DNA of 64,000 nt from Siderastrea siderea (GCA_964030785.1 OZ034975.1:33385769-33449768), one strand, 5' to 3'; counted from the stretch's first letter, positions 12,213 through 23,659 are shown. A program made the numbers and translations. Notes: a model not told the origin generated them from the letters alone.

Positions 12213-12498
12213 GATGAAAGAAAGTAGCACGCATCATGCAGCAGAGCAAACAGCAGGACATGTTCCCGATTCGCTGGCTGAAATTCTTTATCAGCATTTA
12301 ATTGATGGTAATATTACTATCAATTCAAAGATCACTGGGCAATCCAGGAGTGCTCCAGAAGGCACTTGGGTCCAAGGAGGAGGACTGGAGATTCCTTGCT
12401 TGTATGAAGTTTTCTTGAGAAGTAGCCTTCCAGATTTAAAAGCGTCATTGAAAGAAAAACTGTCCGCCCTCAAGCGTAATGCGGATGGAACAGCCTGA
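12213..12498 (+). CDS. Small hypothetical protein divergent from the transposase
   Basis: An ATG at 12213 opens a 95-residue frame ending in TGA at 12496-12498. It contains HVPDSLAEILYQHLIDGNI, then GTWVQGGGLEIPCLYEVFL and a Lys-rich end (LKASLKEKLSALKRN). I do not recognise the family. It is transcribed away from the broken transposase, about 325 bp from that gene's start codon, with a shared intergenic region. It could be a second gene of the transposon, an exon of a host gene or chance. No splice sites are needed for it to be complete. Confidence 0.35.
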
Positions 12499-14133
12499 GT
12501 GCAGGATTAAAGTACAGAATCATTTGTGATTTTATTTTAAGCTTAACTGAATCCTGTTTGAAACAGACATACGGGTATAAAAACAGATAAAGGCTGTATG
12601 TGTCATCACAGTAATTAGTTGTCATGTATACGAACATTTGGGCCTTTTTTGTTACAGTTTACTTTGTTTACATGGATAATGAATAACCAGCATGCAACCT
12701 GAATGACCTTTTTTATGTCTGTTATGCGTCCTCTTTGTGTAAAACCAATAGCTTTAAGCAATAGCTGTTTGAAACATTAATTTTAACAGCAACGCTGTAA
12801 TTAAAGTTACTGAAAACATAAAGGATGCGATGCTACACTTTTACTGGGCCAACAAATAACATACATGTACGATTCACAGACGAGTGTACAAAAACTACAT
12901 CACTTCATATAACGTTTATTTAAAGACTTACGAAACTTAATAAACTTTAGCTACCAACCTACGCGTCTATCTTTCGGCTTTTTGCTACCGGAACGAAAAT
13001 GGCAATTATTTAAGCACTGGACTAACGATAAATATGAAACATTAAACTATAATGATCGATCAGTAAAGCCCTGCTAATATATTAAGCTGTTTACCGAAGA
13101 CAATAAAAAGCTATAATTACACGTACCTGACATGAGCAATGCAGCGAGAAATGAAGTGCTGTCCTCTTTCGGAGAAACCATTAACAATTCTTTAGCAGAA
13201 ATGGACCGACAGAAAGCTAGCATAACACCTTTTCACCCCATTTTTCAGCTTTTGTCGCTAGCTATGCCGCCGCGCCTAAAAAGTGCACCAGTCTTCGAGC
13301 ATAGTTTGAAACCAAATACGCTGATTCGTTTTTACATTTATATTAAAACCTCACAAAACAGGGGATTATCAAAAGTTTAAGGTTCATTTTTCATCGTGCT
13401 TTTTTCAAACGGAAAAATAATAATGGACGTTTTTGAATAGCTTGCAATTTTTTCTGCAATATTGCTGTGAGAAATTACGAATTTATTGAGCTTAAAGCAG
13501 TTTTAAAGTGATTTGAATTTTCTGTGCGCTCTGGTCACGTGAACAATGACGTCACAACAGTGAGCATATCATGGTCGTTACTTTCATGCGAAGTACTATT
13601 AACCAGCCAAGCTTTGTTTCTCTCCGCCTTAAACTACCATAGTTACTGACTCCTTACCAGTCCCCTGGGAAATGCTCCTGTACAGAGCCACCTTAACTTT
13701 CAAATGCCAGATGTCAACTGGCAATTTCCATATTGCCCATTCCAATGACTATCAGGGCACGTTATCTGCTTTTGAATTGATGGAGGCCTGTTCTTGCAGT
13801 GAGCTAAAGCATATTTTTGCCATAGTCACGTGAATAATGACGTCATCACCCTAACGTTAATTTGAGGGATAACTTTCACGAAGTTGTAAATAACACATGG
13901 TACAGCATTCTTTTCGACCGCAAATTAACTAAGTTATTTTGCATTGAAATTTTTCAGGTGCAAAGCATTCTGGGAAGGTTCTTATTATAATTATAATATT
14001 GTTTTTAATTATTGTTATTATTATCACCATTATTATGATATGTTAGCTTGCCGGGATATGATGGTTGAAATAGCTGCTGCAGTGTTTGCCAAGTTAAATG
14101 ACAAACATTGCCGGAAGGCTGATTTGACTACGT
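12499..14133. other. Non-genic; two CACGTG/TGACGTCA composite sites
   Basis: No gene is convincing. A minor plus-strand frame at 13132-13380 has no motif. Two copies of GTCACGTGAAYAATGACGTCA lie in the same orientation at 13534-13554 and 13825-13845. Each combines an E-box core and a CRE palindrome. Confidence 0.45.
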
Positions 14134-14291
14134 AGAAAGATTAACTTTGCAAGACATCAACACGAAACTGATAGAACTACAAGAGAGCAGAGTTGGAGCC
14201 GTAGCAGCAACAATAGCTGTCTACGGCTGCAATCCTGCTCTGTTGAAGTTCTATCAGCGTCGTGTTGATGTCTTGCAAAGTTAATCTTTCT
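14134..14291. repeat. Near-perfect 71-bp-arm hairpin
   Basis: The left arm 14134-14204 and right arm 14221-14291 are reverse complements at about 64 of 71 positions, with a 16-bp loop (CAGCAACAATAGCTGT). The arms start and end AGAAAGATTAACTTTGC / GCAAAGTTAATCTTTCT. No coding capacity is evident. It may be a foldback MITE or a hairpin-RNA locus. Confidence 0.85.
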
Positions 14292-14323
14292 AGAGGGTCT
14301 GAATGGGGGGGGGGGGTCCACAT

Positions 14324-14413
14324 GTCGGTTGTCAGTTAAAATTCCATTACTTTGTCGGTTGTCAGTTAAAATTCCATTACTTTGTCGGTTGTCAGTTAAA
14401 ATTTGCGATCTTT
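14324..14413. repeat. 30-bp tandem repeat, three copies
   Basis: The unit beginning GTCGGTTGTCAGTTAAAATT recurs at 14324, 14354 and 14384. The first two copies are identical and the third diverges at its end. A G-homopolymer (about 14305-14316) lies just upstream. Confidence 0.85.
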
Positions 14414-14814
14414 GTCGGCTGTCGGTAGACCTCAGTTATGAGTAAAAATGCAAGTTAATTATTCATATTCGTTATGTAATTCACGCAGTTTTAAGACTTT
14501 AAACTCCATACAAAGTATAAAACTTGTAATAATTCATCATTTGATTGCACTTGAACCTCATTTACTCGAAATATTAATGAGTGAGAAACTGCAAGGAGTG
14601 ACAGGCCACACAATCACTACCGGCTGAACCCTTTTGTAAACCTGTTATATTTTAGATCTAACGAGCGTATCTTTTAAGGATTTGCCTTTCTTATAAGAAA
14701 TTATTGGTGGTTCTTTGAATATCTAGCGAAGTGGTGGTTGATTTTGTATAAGATGCCATTCTTGAGTAAAGCTTTCTTGGATCTTGGGTACTAAAGGCAT
14801 CTGTCGGCATCTGC

Positions 14815-15050
14815 CTACATGTCGGTCGACACTCGACCGATATATCGATCGACACTCGACCGATATCTCGATCGACACTCGGCTTATATCTCGATCGACA
14901 CTCCGCCGATATGCTGGCTGACATCGGTCGCCTCTCGACCGACATGCATGTCAGCCGATACTCGATCGCTACGCCATCGACGCTCGGGCGACACTGGGCC
15001 GATAACCTAGCGACACTCGGCCGATACTCTACCGACACTTGATCGGCTCT
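14815..15050. repeat. Degenerate minisatellite, CGACACTCGACCGATA type
   Basis: About a dozen imperfect units of roughly 16-24 bp built from CGACACTCG(A/G)CCGATA and ATATCTCGATCG follow one another. The same vocabulary reappears at about 25310-25470. The open frames on both strands here are by-products of the repeat. Confidence 0.75.
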
Positions 15051-15213
15051 CAATGCTCTTTTTTCTTTACTCAAATTGTTCTCGTTTGCGTTGACCACTT
15101 GTTTGCGTTCCCCGTATGTATCGGACAGGCGACAAACACTGTTCTTTTGTGTCCCTTGTGGGTTAAGGGGAGGAGAAAGCTAACATTTCAGAATATTTCA
15201 GCAAAACAAACGG

Positions 15214-15806
15214 TTAAACCGATTTTGCCTGGGCTTTTTTTGAGTTTCTGAGCCTGGGGGTGGGTACAAAGTGCCCCCCCCCCCCATCAATCTCGAAAAG
15301 TATTAACGCTCTTGAGATGAAACTTGACACGTTTTTAGCACTTCATTAACTTAACAGATTGGGTCTATGACGTGTCAATTATGACTTCTTATGACGTCAC
15401 AATGAAGTCGCAAACCAGCCATTTTGAATTTTGAGGCCGCCAAAATTCAAAATGCTGAGCCTGCAGTCATACAGTTGACAATGACGACATCGAAAAATAT
15501 ATGAATTTGTTCTAAGAAACATACTTAATCAAAACAAGCACAAAAAAGTAAATTATTATCTTCTTCTTACAAATGAAGGGGAAAAAACTAAAAAAAGACT
15601 GAAAAAAGACAGAAAATAGTCAAAATACACTCCTGAGTAAACGCTTGCTATGGAAACGTCAATCATCATAGACACGTCATTGACTCAGAAAAAATTTTCT
15701 CTAATAAATTTTAGGAAAAGTCACGAGATTTGGTGATTATTCGTCTAACCATTTAAAAGTTATAATTCGTTAAAGTCAGCGCACCCCCCGGGCTAAATGG
15801 GGTTAA
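15214..15806. mobile_element. Old TTAA-flanked MITE (piggyBac-like ends)
   Basis: TTAA at 15214 is followed by ACCGATTTTGCCTGGG. The right end reads CCCGGGCTAAATGGGG then TTAA at 15803, so the termini are imperfect inverted repeats flanked by the four-base piggyBac target TTAA. Its length, about 593 bp, matches the cleaner element at 37046-37637, apparently in the opposite orientation. It has no coding capacity. A C-homopolymer lies at about 15271-15284. Confidence 0.5.
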
Positions 15807-15813
15807 CAATACT

Positions 15814-16276
15814 TAATGTTCCCAACCCGCGACCAAGAAAATGACACACACTACCAAGTTTGTGGGATAAAGGGGTTGAGGATCAAGTGCTCCAAAATGC
15901 ATATACAGGTCAAGACTATGAACTAACACTTCATGGCACCAAGAGGTCAATAATTCTCTCTGGCAGAGTACATAATCCCCCAACCCTCTCTGGGGGGTCA
16001 TACATGTAATCCCCCACTAGAGAGGTCCTTATCCTATCAGAGTTAGGGAGCTAAAGGAGAGGTAGGTCACAATCTTCTCCAGCCAGGGGGTCAAAATCCC
16101 CCAACCCTCTCCAAGGGGTCAAGATCCTTAATGGGAGAGGTCCTTATCCTATAAGATTTTCACCTCGTTGCTATGGTAACAATATTAGAAAGCTGGATTG
16201 GGGCTCAATGCACCAGAATAGAAGAAACACGTGAGTCTATGGGGCAAAGGGTCACCTGTTTGGGAGTACTTCATCC
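15814..16276. repeat. About 463-bp dispersed repeat, copy 1
   Basis: From AATGTTCCCAACCCGCGACC to GGGAGTACTTCATCC this stretch matches 34724-35185 in the same orientation with scattered substitutions, and identity stops abruptly at both ends. Inside, a CCCCAACCCTCTC / GAGAGGTCCTTATCCTAT module is itself duplicated. No coding capacity is evident. Confidence 0.85.
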
Positions 16277-16599
16277 CCAAAAATACACGCAGTGTATTCC
16301 CCAAGACGAACCACAAACAAATCAGTACTTAACCCATTAATCCCTCCACTCCCAAGTTTAATCAGTATGCAATTTCTCCTTACAATGAGAAACATTTTGA
16401 AGCAGGTGGGTGATGAGAATAAAGAAAAATTGCACGAGGGGATATTGTCCAATGTAACTTTACCTTCAAATGGAACATTGTAAGGAAAATTATGGTTTAT
16501 GGCAGTCAGTAAGGAGAAGTGGCATTCAGATCATGGGAGTAAAAGGAGAGTTGTGATTTAACGGCCAATAACGGACAGTCTGAAGTCTATTTGCTAGAG

Positions 16600-17400
16600 A
16601 CTTCACCCTGGGGATAGGTATCAAAAATGCACACTAATTTAATGAACCATGTCTTATACTGGCTTATAAGAGACGTTGGAGGGAAGGGAATCAGGGCATC
16701 AAATGTATCTCTCATAACAGTCAGAAGACTAGCACCCTTAAATGCCTTAATTAACCAGGCGGGGAGGCCCACAGAAGCAGCAGTGGTTGCAGCCCCTATT
16801 ATGTAGCTATGGCCAGCATATTGTGCAGGGTTAAGCCCAAACATGGCCAGGAGGGATCTAATTTCCAAGGTTAAAGCATCTTTGGTTAAAGGGGTTGTTG
16901 ACTGATACTGAAAGAGGGGGCCTGGGGTGTTGGTTCTCATCCCAAAATAATTATGTCTTCATTGCCTTCACAGGGCACAGAGACTTCTTGGTTTTTCCTA
17001 TTTAAGTAGGGTATGGCCAATCCGGAGTGGGTCAGTCTTTGAAATGTTCACTTGAATAGACATATAATGAGGGTTGCTAGAACTTTCCCATGCCCAGAAT
17101 TAACACACAATGGGGACAATACAATACGGGTTAATGAGATGAAAGTCTTAACGTTTTTCAACAAAGTAAAATCATGCCCTAACAACGCAAGGCAGGGATG
17201 TTCATGTGAAAATAAATGACTGATCTGGCTGCCATGAAGAAATCAGGTTCTGTAAAAGAACTATCAGGTGACCTGCACAGTGACAATCCCCATAAAGTTC
17301 TAGCATGGGCTGGCAGTGATAAGTTGTGTGGGAAAAGTAGGGGAATGTAGACTTCTGGGCAACTGCAGACCACACAAACCCTGAAGATAGGGCAATCACA
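16600..17400 (-). pseudogene. Decayed tyrosine recombinase (YR transposon)
   Basis: On the minus strand about 17040-16600 encodes VNISKTDPLRIGHTLL, LCPVKAM, GPLFQYQSTTPLTKDAL, LAMFGLNPAQYAGHS and IGAATTAASVGLPAWLIKA. In another frame SSDCYERYI then CPDS follows, carrying the candidate nucleophilic Tyr. This is the C-terminal catalytic domain of eukaryotic YR elements (Crypton/DIRS type). Lesions are stop codons upstream, Ile in place of Arg in the HSxR motif, a frameshift before the nucleophile and a stop just after it. Weaker resemblance (LSLCRSPDSSFTEP, like the usual FCRSGE motif) extends the remnant to about 17.4 kb. No flanking repeats were identified. Confidence 0.7.
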
Positions 17401-17524
17401 TACCAGAATAAATAAATAAATAAACCTTGTACGAAAAGCGTAAGTTACATGTATTCTATGAAGTAAAGTTCACGACTGCAGTACTTGGTGTAATAACCAG
17501 GCATCTAAGGAGGAAATCGGCATA

Positions 17525-17539
17525 TTGTTAATAACACAT
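17525..17539. repeat. Target-site duplication, left copy
   Basis: TTGTTAATAACACAT here is identical to 22756-22770. The copy abuts the T-run (17539-17546) that is the poly(A) tail of the minus-strand LINE. Confidence 0.9.
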
Positions 17540-17748
17540 TTTTTTTATGTTATTTATTAAAGAACACAAAAAAAATTTACAATACAATAGATAAGCAATT
17601 ACAAGAGTACTGTACACATCTTTACAAATAGAACCAGTGGATAAAAAATCAACAGACGTATAAAGCAATTACATTAAATAAAAAAAATAGACAAATAAAA
17701 ACATCCAAATAAATAACTATATAAATTGCAAAGCGGGTCAAAGGTCTC

Positions 17749-20700
17749 TCAAATATCGACATCTCCAATAAATTTGCTGTGGATCAGAGGTTCCCATTTA
17801 ATCTTAAAATGCTTTAGATTACCATTTCTCGTAGCAATATCTTTCTCAATCCTTGCTTTTTCACGTAATTCTGTTTCAAACACAGGGACGTATAGAGGCG
17901 TATCGTCTAGACTGCATCGGTATATGTAGAACTTGGCAACTAACAGGGCCAAATTGAGTAGCGTGCAGAACCTTGAGTTATCTATCACACCATATAACAC
18001 CATAGTAGGTGTAAGGTTCAGTACAATATGAGTATTTTTGCGCCACCATTCCCGAAAATCATCCCAAAAAGCCACTGTATGCGGACAGTGGACAAGCAAA
18101 TGAAAAAGTGTTTCTGCTTTGTCTTTGCAGTGAAAACATTTGTCATCCTGTAAAATAGTTGCTTTGAAAAGCTTGTCCTTTGTGAACACTGCGTTATGAA
18201 TAATTTTAAACTGAAACATGCACAATTTAATTTCGTTTGTTATACTCCATGGTAGAAAATATACTTTTGATAAGTTATCTTTAGATACACCTGAATTAAG
18301 AATTTTTTGCTCTGCTGAAGGAGGCACAAATTTATTATCTGCGATAACACGCAGCAGATCTGCAGTGGTTAAGTTCGAGTTGTTAGTACGCCAATTTGAA
18401 ATTAATTCTAAAACGCCATGGGATTCTTTGGAGATAGCATTCCAATTTTGACGGATTGAATTACATAGACCGTAGTATGTTGTAAAACAAGCTTTAACAT
18501 CAAACGTACGACAAAAAACGTCAAAAGGGAGAAATTTACCGTTATCACTTATTAGATCTTTAATTTTGTAGATTCCTTTGTGGTACCACGCTGGAAAAAA
18601 TAAAGTTTTATTGTTGATTTTAATGTGTCTGTTGTTCCAGATGAATGTTTCGTTTGGATTAAGATCAGCCTTTCCCGCCAAGCATGTAACCTCCTCCCAA
18701 TATTTAAGCACTCTTTCGTAAAAAAGCGGTACATTTTTCACGTCGAGATCCTTGACTTTGTAGTTGCACTGAAGAAGGAAAGAGAAGCCTCCTAGATTCG
18801 CAGTTGTATTATCTGGTATTATTTTCCACGCTCCCTTATTACCATTAGTAAACCTGTTGATCCAAGCACACTTTAGAGCTTTGTTCATATGATCGAAATC
18901 TATCATTTTTAGTCCACCTTTCTCTTTCAGTCCAGTGATGGTGGATTTCTTAATTTTAGCGGGCTTGGCGTCCCACAGGAACTTAAATGTTAATTTGTTT
19001 ACTTCTTGAGCGAAGTTTTCAGGAATGGGCAGAACTGAAGCGCTGAAAATAAGCTTTGATAAACCGAGAGTTTTAATAATGTTAATCTTTCCATAGAGAG
19101 TTAGCTTTCTTCTTCTCCAGCTGTTAAGGATTATTTCAAGTTTTTCCAATTTGCCATGCACGAGATTAGCGTCATTTGAAAAATGAATCCCAAGGGCGTA
19201 AACAGAATCAGTAGGCCACTTAAAGCCAAACGGTTTGTCAAAACGTTCCTTCCACGAGCCTAACCATAACGCTTCAGACTTGTGTATATTAATTTCTAGG
19301 CCGGAACACTTTTTAAATTTTTCGAGAAGGCGAAGCAGCGCTTCCACGGAAGTTGTATTTTTAACGAAAACCGTCGTATCATCGACGTACTGTGTTAATT
19401 TAATTTCTTCTTTGCCCACACAGATACCTTACATCAGAGGGTCATTTTTTATTGCAAGTGCAAGCAATTCAATAGCTAAAACAAAAAGCAACCCAGACAG
19501 TGGACAGCCCTGTCTCACGCCACGCTTGAGCTTAGAAAAAGGTGACGCGAAGCCGTTGTTTATGACGCAACTGGATTTATCAGTATAAAAAACCTTTACC
19601 CAACGCTTGAAATCTTCCCCGAACTTGAACACGTCAAGAACCTTTGCGATGTAATCCCATTCCACGGAGTCGAACGCTTTGCGAAAATCAAGAAAGATGG
19701 TCTATACCTGGAATATTTTTTTGCTTGGTGTAGTCAATCAGATCGCTAATTAACCTTATGTTTTCACCTATATATCTCCCTTTGATATACCCGGTTTGAT
19801 CTGGGTTAATAATGAAAGGAAGAACCGTTTCCAATGTTCTTGCCAAGACTTTGGTAGCAATTTTATAGTCTGTGTTTAACAGTGAAATCAGGCGTAGGTT
19901 GTTTAAATTGTTGGTAGGTTTGCTCTTTTTTGGGAGAAGGGAAATCATTCCTCTTCTTTGACAAATTGAAAGTTCACCCTTCTCAAAAGCATGGTTAAGG
20001 CTCGAAGTTAGATTTTCACTAAGCTCTTTCCAAAAGAATTTGTAAAATTCAGCCATAAAACCATCCGAGCCGGGAGATTTGCCGTTTTCAAACTCCTTCA
20101 GAGCCAATAAACATTCATCACTGGCGATTTTGCCTTCACAACTATTGGACATTTCCTCTGACAAAGTGGTCATATTTGTGCTATTAAAGAAAATACCACA
20201 GTTTGAATTTTTTGCAGAGGGGCCTTGCGACTTATATAGATTCGAGAAAAACTCTTCTTGTTTCTTAAGAATTAGATCCGGGTCATTTGTTTCCGTACTA
20301 TCCTCAAGCAAAAGCTTGGTTACTTTTTTCTTACGAGCGGCACGGTTTTCTAGGTTTAGAAAGTATCTTGAGTTTTTTTCTCCTTTTTCATGCCATCTGA
20401 CCTTACTTCTTAATATCGTTCCTTTAATTTTGTGCTCCATGATTTTGTTCAATGTAACTCGTGAAGGTAATGAGGATTATTTCGTAAGTTGTGTGAATTA
20501 GCCAGCAATGCATTCAATTGGTTTTGAAGATCTTTCTTACGCGATCTCTGCTTTGACGCCTTTCTTTTAGCATAGGCAATAGAGAAACCGCGCAATTCCA
20601 TTTTGATGAGATCTCATTTTAACCCACATTCTTCAATGTCTTTATATTTATCCTTTGCAGACACAATACATTTACGAACGCCATTTACATACTCATTGTC

Positions 20701-21503
20701 CTCTAAAAGGGACGAATTGACCTTCCAGAACCCTGGTCCTGGTTTTCTGGAAAGCTCTTCCGATTGAACCAGCGTTACAACAGCCGAGTGATCAGTGTTA
20801 GGAGCGAATATTAACACGCATTCTTTGGAAATGTTCAAAAGGCTTTTTGACATTAAAACATAATCAAGACGACATTGGACCTTCAACGCTTTATCTCGCC
20901 AAGAAAAACCCTGTTTGTCACCATTTTTTTCACGTCACACGTCGGATAATGAGTACAGCGATGAGAGTTTTATGATTTCGTCAATAACTTTTTGTTTGCA
21001 ATGGACCGGTCTACCACCTCGTTTATCTGAAGAAGTCAGAGGACAATTAAAATCACCTCAAATGATAATATTCTCTCCAGAAAAGGCGAGTAAAACATCT
21101 TGTAAGTTTTTTAAAGAACGTTATTTGTTGCGCGGAATCATTTGGCGCGTATATATTAACTAAAAATTAGGTGCGAATCATCGGCTTTCAGATCTAAAAT
21201 AATGAATCTTCCGTTTTTGTCTTTAATGCAATTTTCCACCTGACAATCAAAATTTGGGTTCATTAAAAACATAACGCCTTTGCTGTGTTTACTACCATGG
21301 GCAGCATACACCTTTCCACCCCACTCAGCTTCCCACGAGCTTATGCATTTCTCGTCACTATAGGTTTCTTCTAAAAAATAACACTGTGCACGCTGGTGGT
21401 GCAGCCACCTGAATAGTTTTCTTCGCTTGATGGATTGATTAATTCCCCTGACGTTTAACGAGAGTGTTTTTAGTCGAAATGGTTCGGAACTGAGCGCAGC
21501 CAT
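17749..21503 (-). pseudogene. LINE ORF2: APE endonuclease plus reverse transcriptase, broken
   Basis: The start at 21503 gives an AP-endonuclease domain (LNVRGINQSIKRRK, LEETYS, VNIYAPND, GDFNCPL, RLDYVLMSKSL, DHSAV). The reverse transcriptase has LISLLNTDYKIATK, DQTGYIKGRYIGENI, FLDFRKAFDSVEWD, GVRQGCPLSGLLF and the active site QYVDDT. A C-terminal zinc-type motif ends it (CFHCKDKAETLFHLLVHCP). Lesions seen are a stop plus frameshift at about 21157, TGA in place of Trp before GDFN at 21058-21060, a stop near 20617, a frameshift near 19703 and an in-frame TAA at 19426-19428. From 19419 to 17749 the frame is open for 556 codons. The layout is typical of the L1/Tx1 group; the catalytic YVDD survives. 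Confidence 0.9.
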
Positions 21504-21828
21504 TTAGCAAAGAGTAATAAGATAATAAATTGTAAGTACATACCTGAAACTCTTAAATTGTGTTGATACTGATCGATAGGAACAAATAAGTCGTTTATGA
21601 GAGACCCTTGACACCACTAAAGAACAAAAATACCAGCCAGCAAAAGAAAAACCACAGTACACAATAAACAACTGAGACATGAGAGCCCTATGCGGCTCGA
21701 TTACTAAATAGCCAAATCGATTTGTGTCCTGACTGAGACGATAGCTTTGCTACGAGAACCCAAACAAAAGCCGACGGAAGAGAGATCTATGTAAAACAGT
21801 TCCATACATATTTAGGCTCCAGAGGTAA

Positions 21829-22659
21829 TCACTGTTCGCCAGTAGAGACAGTTTGTGGCTTAAATCGCTGTCCATTGATGTAAAGCTTATTGTAGATTAA
21901 CTTCGCGACTTGACCATTTTCCTTGGCGTCTTTTAAAAATGGAACAAGACGCCTTCTTTCGTCAACAATCTCCTTAGGAAAGTCACGAGCAATTGCAAAA
22001 TCAGTTCCCCGAAGATTTTTTGCTTCTGACAAAACAAATTCCTTGTCCCCGTGGAAAGTGAACTTAGCGATTAGTGGTCTTGGTTTCCCTTCAGAGGCGC
22101 TTGGTATTCCGACTCGATGAACACGTTCGAACGAGATGTCGTTAGCGTCCTCTTCGTTCAGCTTAAGCCTGACTTCCATAAAGTTGCGAAGAATAGATTC
22201 AGATTTAGTAGCCGTTTCATCTTCTTGCTCTGAAATATTGAAAAAGTTGAGATTGTTACGACGGCTATGGCTTTCGAGCTTAATTGCGCGTTGCTTTTCT
22301 TCTTCAGCTTGCTTTGTTAGCGTTTTCACACCTCCTTTTAGCTCACCGATAGCCTTGTCTTGATCTGCTACCTTCTTCTCCAGAGTTGCAATTTTAGAAT
22401 TGGCAAAATCTAGGCTTTCTTCTAACTCTTTGTTTTTGATTTCCAGATCGCTTTGCTTCTGTTTTAGGCTTTCAATTTCCTGAATGCATCGTAAAGCCTT
22501 GTCGAGTTTCTTCTCCATTGAAGCGATCGAGTGTGCCATACTTGCGCAATCATGACATGAACACGAGGCCGATTCATTTTCCTCGCTGGTTTGAGACCCC
22601 TTACTTCTTTTTCTTCTTTTGCGTCTGGAGTCTTCTTTTGCCACTTCTTCCTCCGACAT
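21829..22659 (-). CDS. LINE ORF1 protein (L1 ORF1p-like)
   Basis: This is an intact 276-residue ORF. The N-terminus is basic (SRRKRRKRSK) with a small Cys/His patch (CSCHDC). Residues about 45-130 form a heptad-rich coiled coil (MEKKLDKALRCIQEIESLKQ and onward), which would drive trimerisation. An RRM-like part follows with SRRNNLNFFNISEQ and FERVHRVG. The C-terminal domain has PRPLIAKFTFHGDKEFVL, IARDFPKEI and LIYNKLYINGQRF. This order matches L1 ORF1p (Transposase_22 family), an RNA-binding chaperone that coats the element RNA. It is the only uninterrupted ORF of the LINE. Confidence 0.9.
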   Translation of the reverse strand: MSEEEVAKEDSRRKRRKRSKGSQTSEENESASCSCHDCASMAHSIASMEKKLDKALRCIQEIESLKQKQSDLEIKNKELEESLDFANSKIATLEKKVADQDKAIGELKGGVKTLTKQAEEEKQRAIKLESHSRRNNLNFFNISEQEDETATKSESILRNFMEVRLKLNEEDANDISFERVHRVGIPSASEGKPRPLIAKFTFHGDKEFVLSEAKNLRGTDFAIARDFPKEIVDERRRLVPFLKDAKENGQVAKLIYNKLYINGQRFKPQTVSTGEQ

Positions 22660-22755
22660 TTTCTGGTTTTGGGCTCTTAGAAGAACTTACATAGTGAGCG
22701 ACGGCGGAGCGCCGAAAAGTGCGTCCGTCTTCGTTGAAAGCTAGGCCCAGACCCC

Positions 22756-22770
22756 TTGTTAATAACACAT
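22756..22770. repeat. Target-site duplication, right copy
   Basis: The 15-bp TTGTTAATAACACAT matches 17525-17539 exactly and bounds the 5' end of the LINE. Confidence 0.9.
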
Positions 22771-23655
22771 AGTGTGATGATCCAGGTGCACTCTGGTATG
22801 GGCTCAAGCAGAGTGGTGATGGCTCCCGCATCTCTGATCCAGAGTAAAAGCATGGCGGCACAGGGTGTTGCATTGCAAAATACAATGGTACCAGTGAGGA
22901 CAGCAAGGGGTGTACCAAGAACACTGTATGATACCAAGAATACTGTATGACTGGAGAGGGTCAGCGTGGGAGTTCCATTTAGTGTTCGTCAAGGCAGTGA
23001 GGTAATCAGAGCTTGGAAGGCCTGAGAGGAAGGCTGCTTGTTTGGCTGGTAGCCCCTCAGGGGAATCTAAAAAGAAAAAGGAAACTTAAGTGCCTGCGAA
23101 AACCGACAGGTTTGAATTTGCCAGATTCACAATTCTGCTACCTAACAATAGATTCAAATATAATGGTAGGAGATCTCAGCAAGCTCTGCTAAGCTTTTCC
23201 GAGACCCCTTATGTTAAAGAACTAATTTGAGTGGCAGATGGATGTAATATTAAAAGTAATGCTAACCAGTTTTACTGTATCAAGAACTAATAATTATAAT
23301 TATAGCCTAAAAATACATCTGATTCTGCACACAGACTTTTGTTGATTTTTAAACAGACCTTATGATTTAAATATTTTCAGGTCCTTTGGTAACTTATTCC
23401 ATGTCTGTGCCCCCCTCCCTTAATTTTAATAAAAAATTTTCATAATTCGTCCCCTTAGAGTCAATACACATGCCTGAGGCAAATCGCGTATTATGACAAT
23501 GTATGTTGTTAACTATTTTGAAGCCAGCGGGTAAAACAACCCGATAGATTATCATTAAAATATGGGTACCTGAAGAGCGCCGTTTGGTATATATTTAACT
23601 CATATGTATTAGGAATCTTTAATGAGAGGAATATTGGCCCGGATTCCTCACTTTA
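22771..23655. other. LINE flank, no supported gene
   Basis: Several overlapping short minus-strand frames at 22.8-23.0 kb show no recognised motif. They may be the upstream part of the tyrosine-recombinase element that the LINE split, but I could not establish that. The rest is AT-rich. Confidence 0.35.
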
Positions 23656-23659
23656 TTTT

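Larger units (their letters stand above)
17540..22755 (-). mobile_element. Full-length L1-type LINE with 15-bp TSD
   Basis: This is a complete retrotransposon insertion of about 5.2 kb. It has a short 5' UTR (about 96 bp), ORF1 (22659-21829), a 325-bp spacer, ORF2 (21503 to about 17749), a roughly 200-bp 3' UTR and a terminal A-run on the minus strand. Both sides carry the perfect 15-bp duplication TTGTTAATAACACAT, as expected of target-primed reverse transcription. ORF2 has accumulated stops and frameshifts, so this copy is inactive. It lies between the decayed tyrosine recombinase and unassigned sequence that was contiguous before insertion. Confidence 0.93.

Noticed and set aside
14819..15098. 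Open frames of 63 and 135 codons across 14.7-15.1 kb
   Set aside because: They are produced by the degenerate CGACACTCG repeat, open on both strands, with repetitive low-complexity translation.
22677..22992. Set of overlapping minus-strand ORFs at the LINE 5' junction
   Set aside because: Some cross the LINE boundary at 22755 and so cannot be one gene; no known motif in the remainder.
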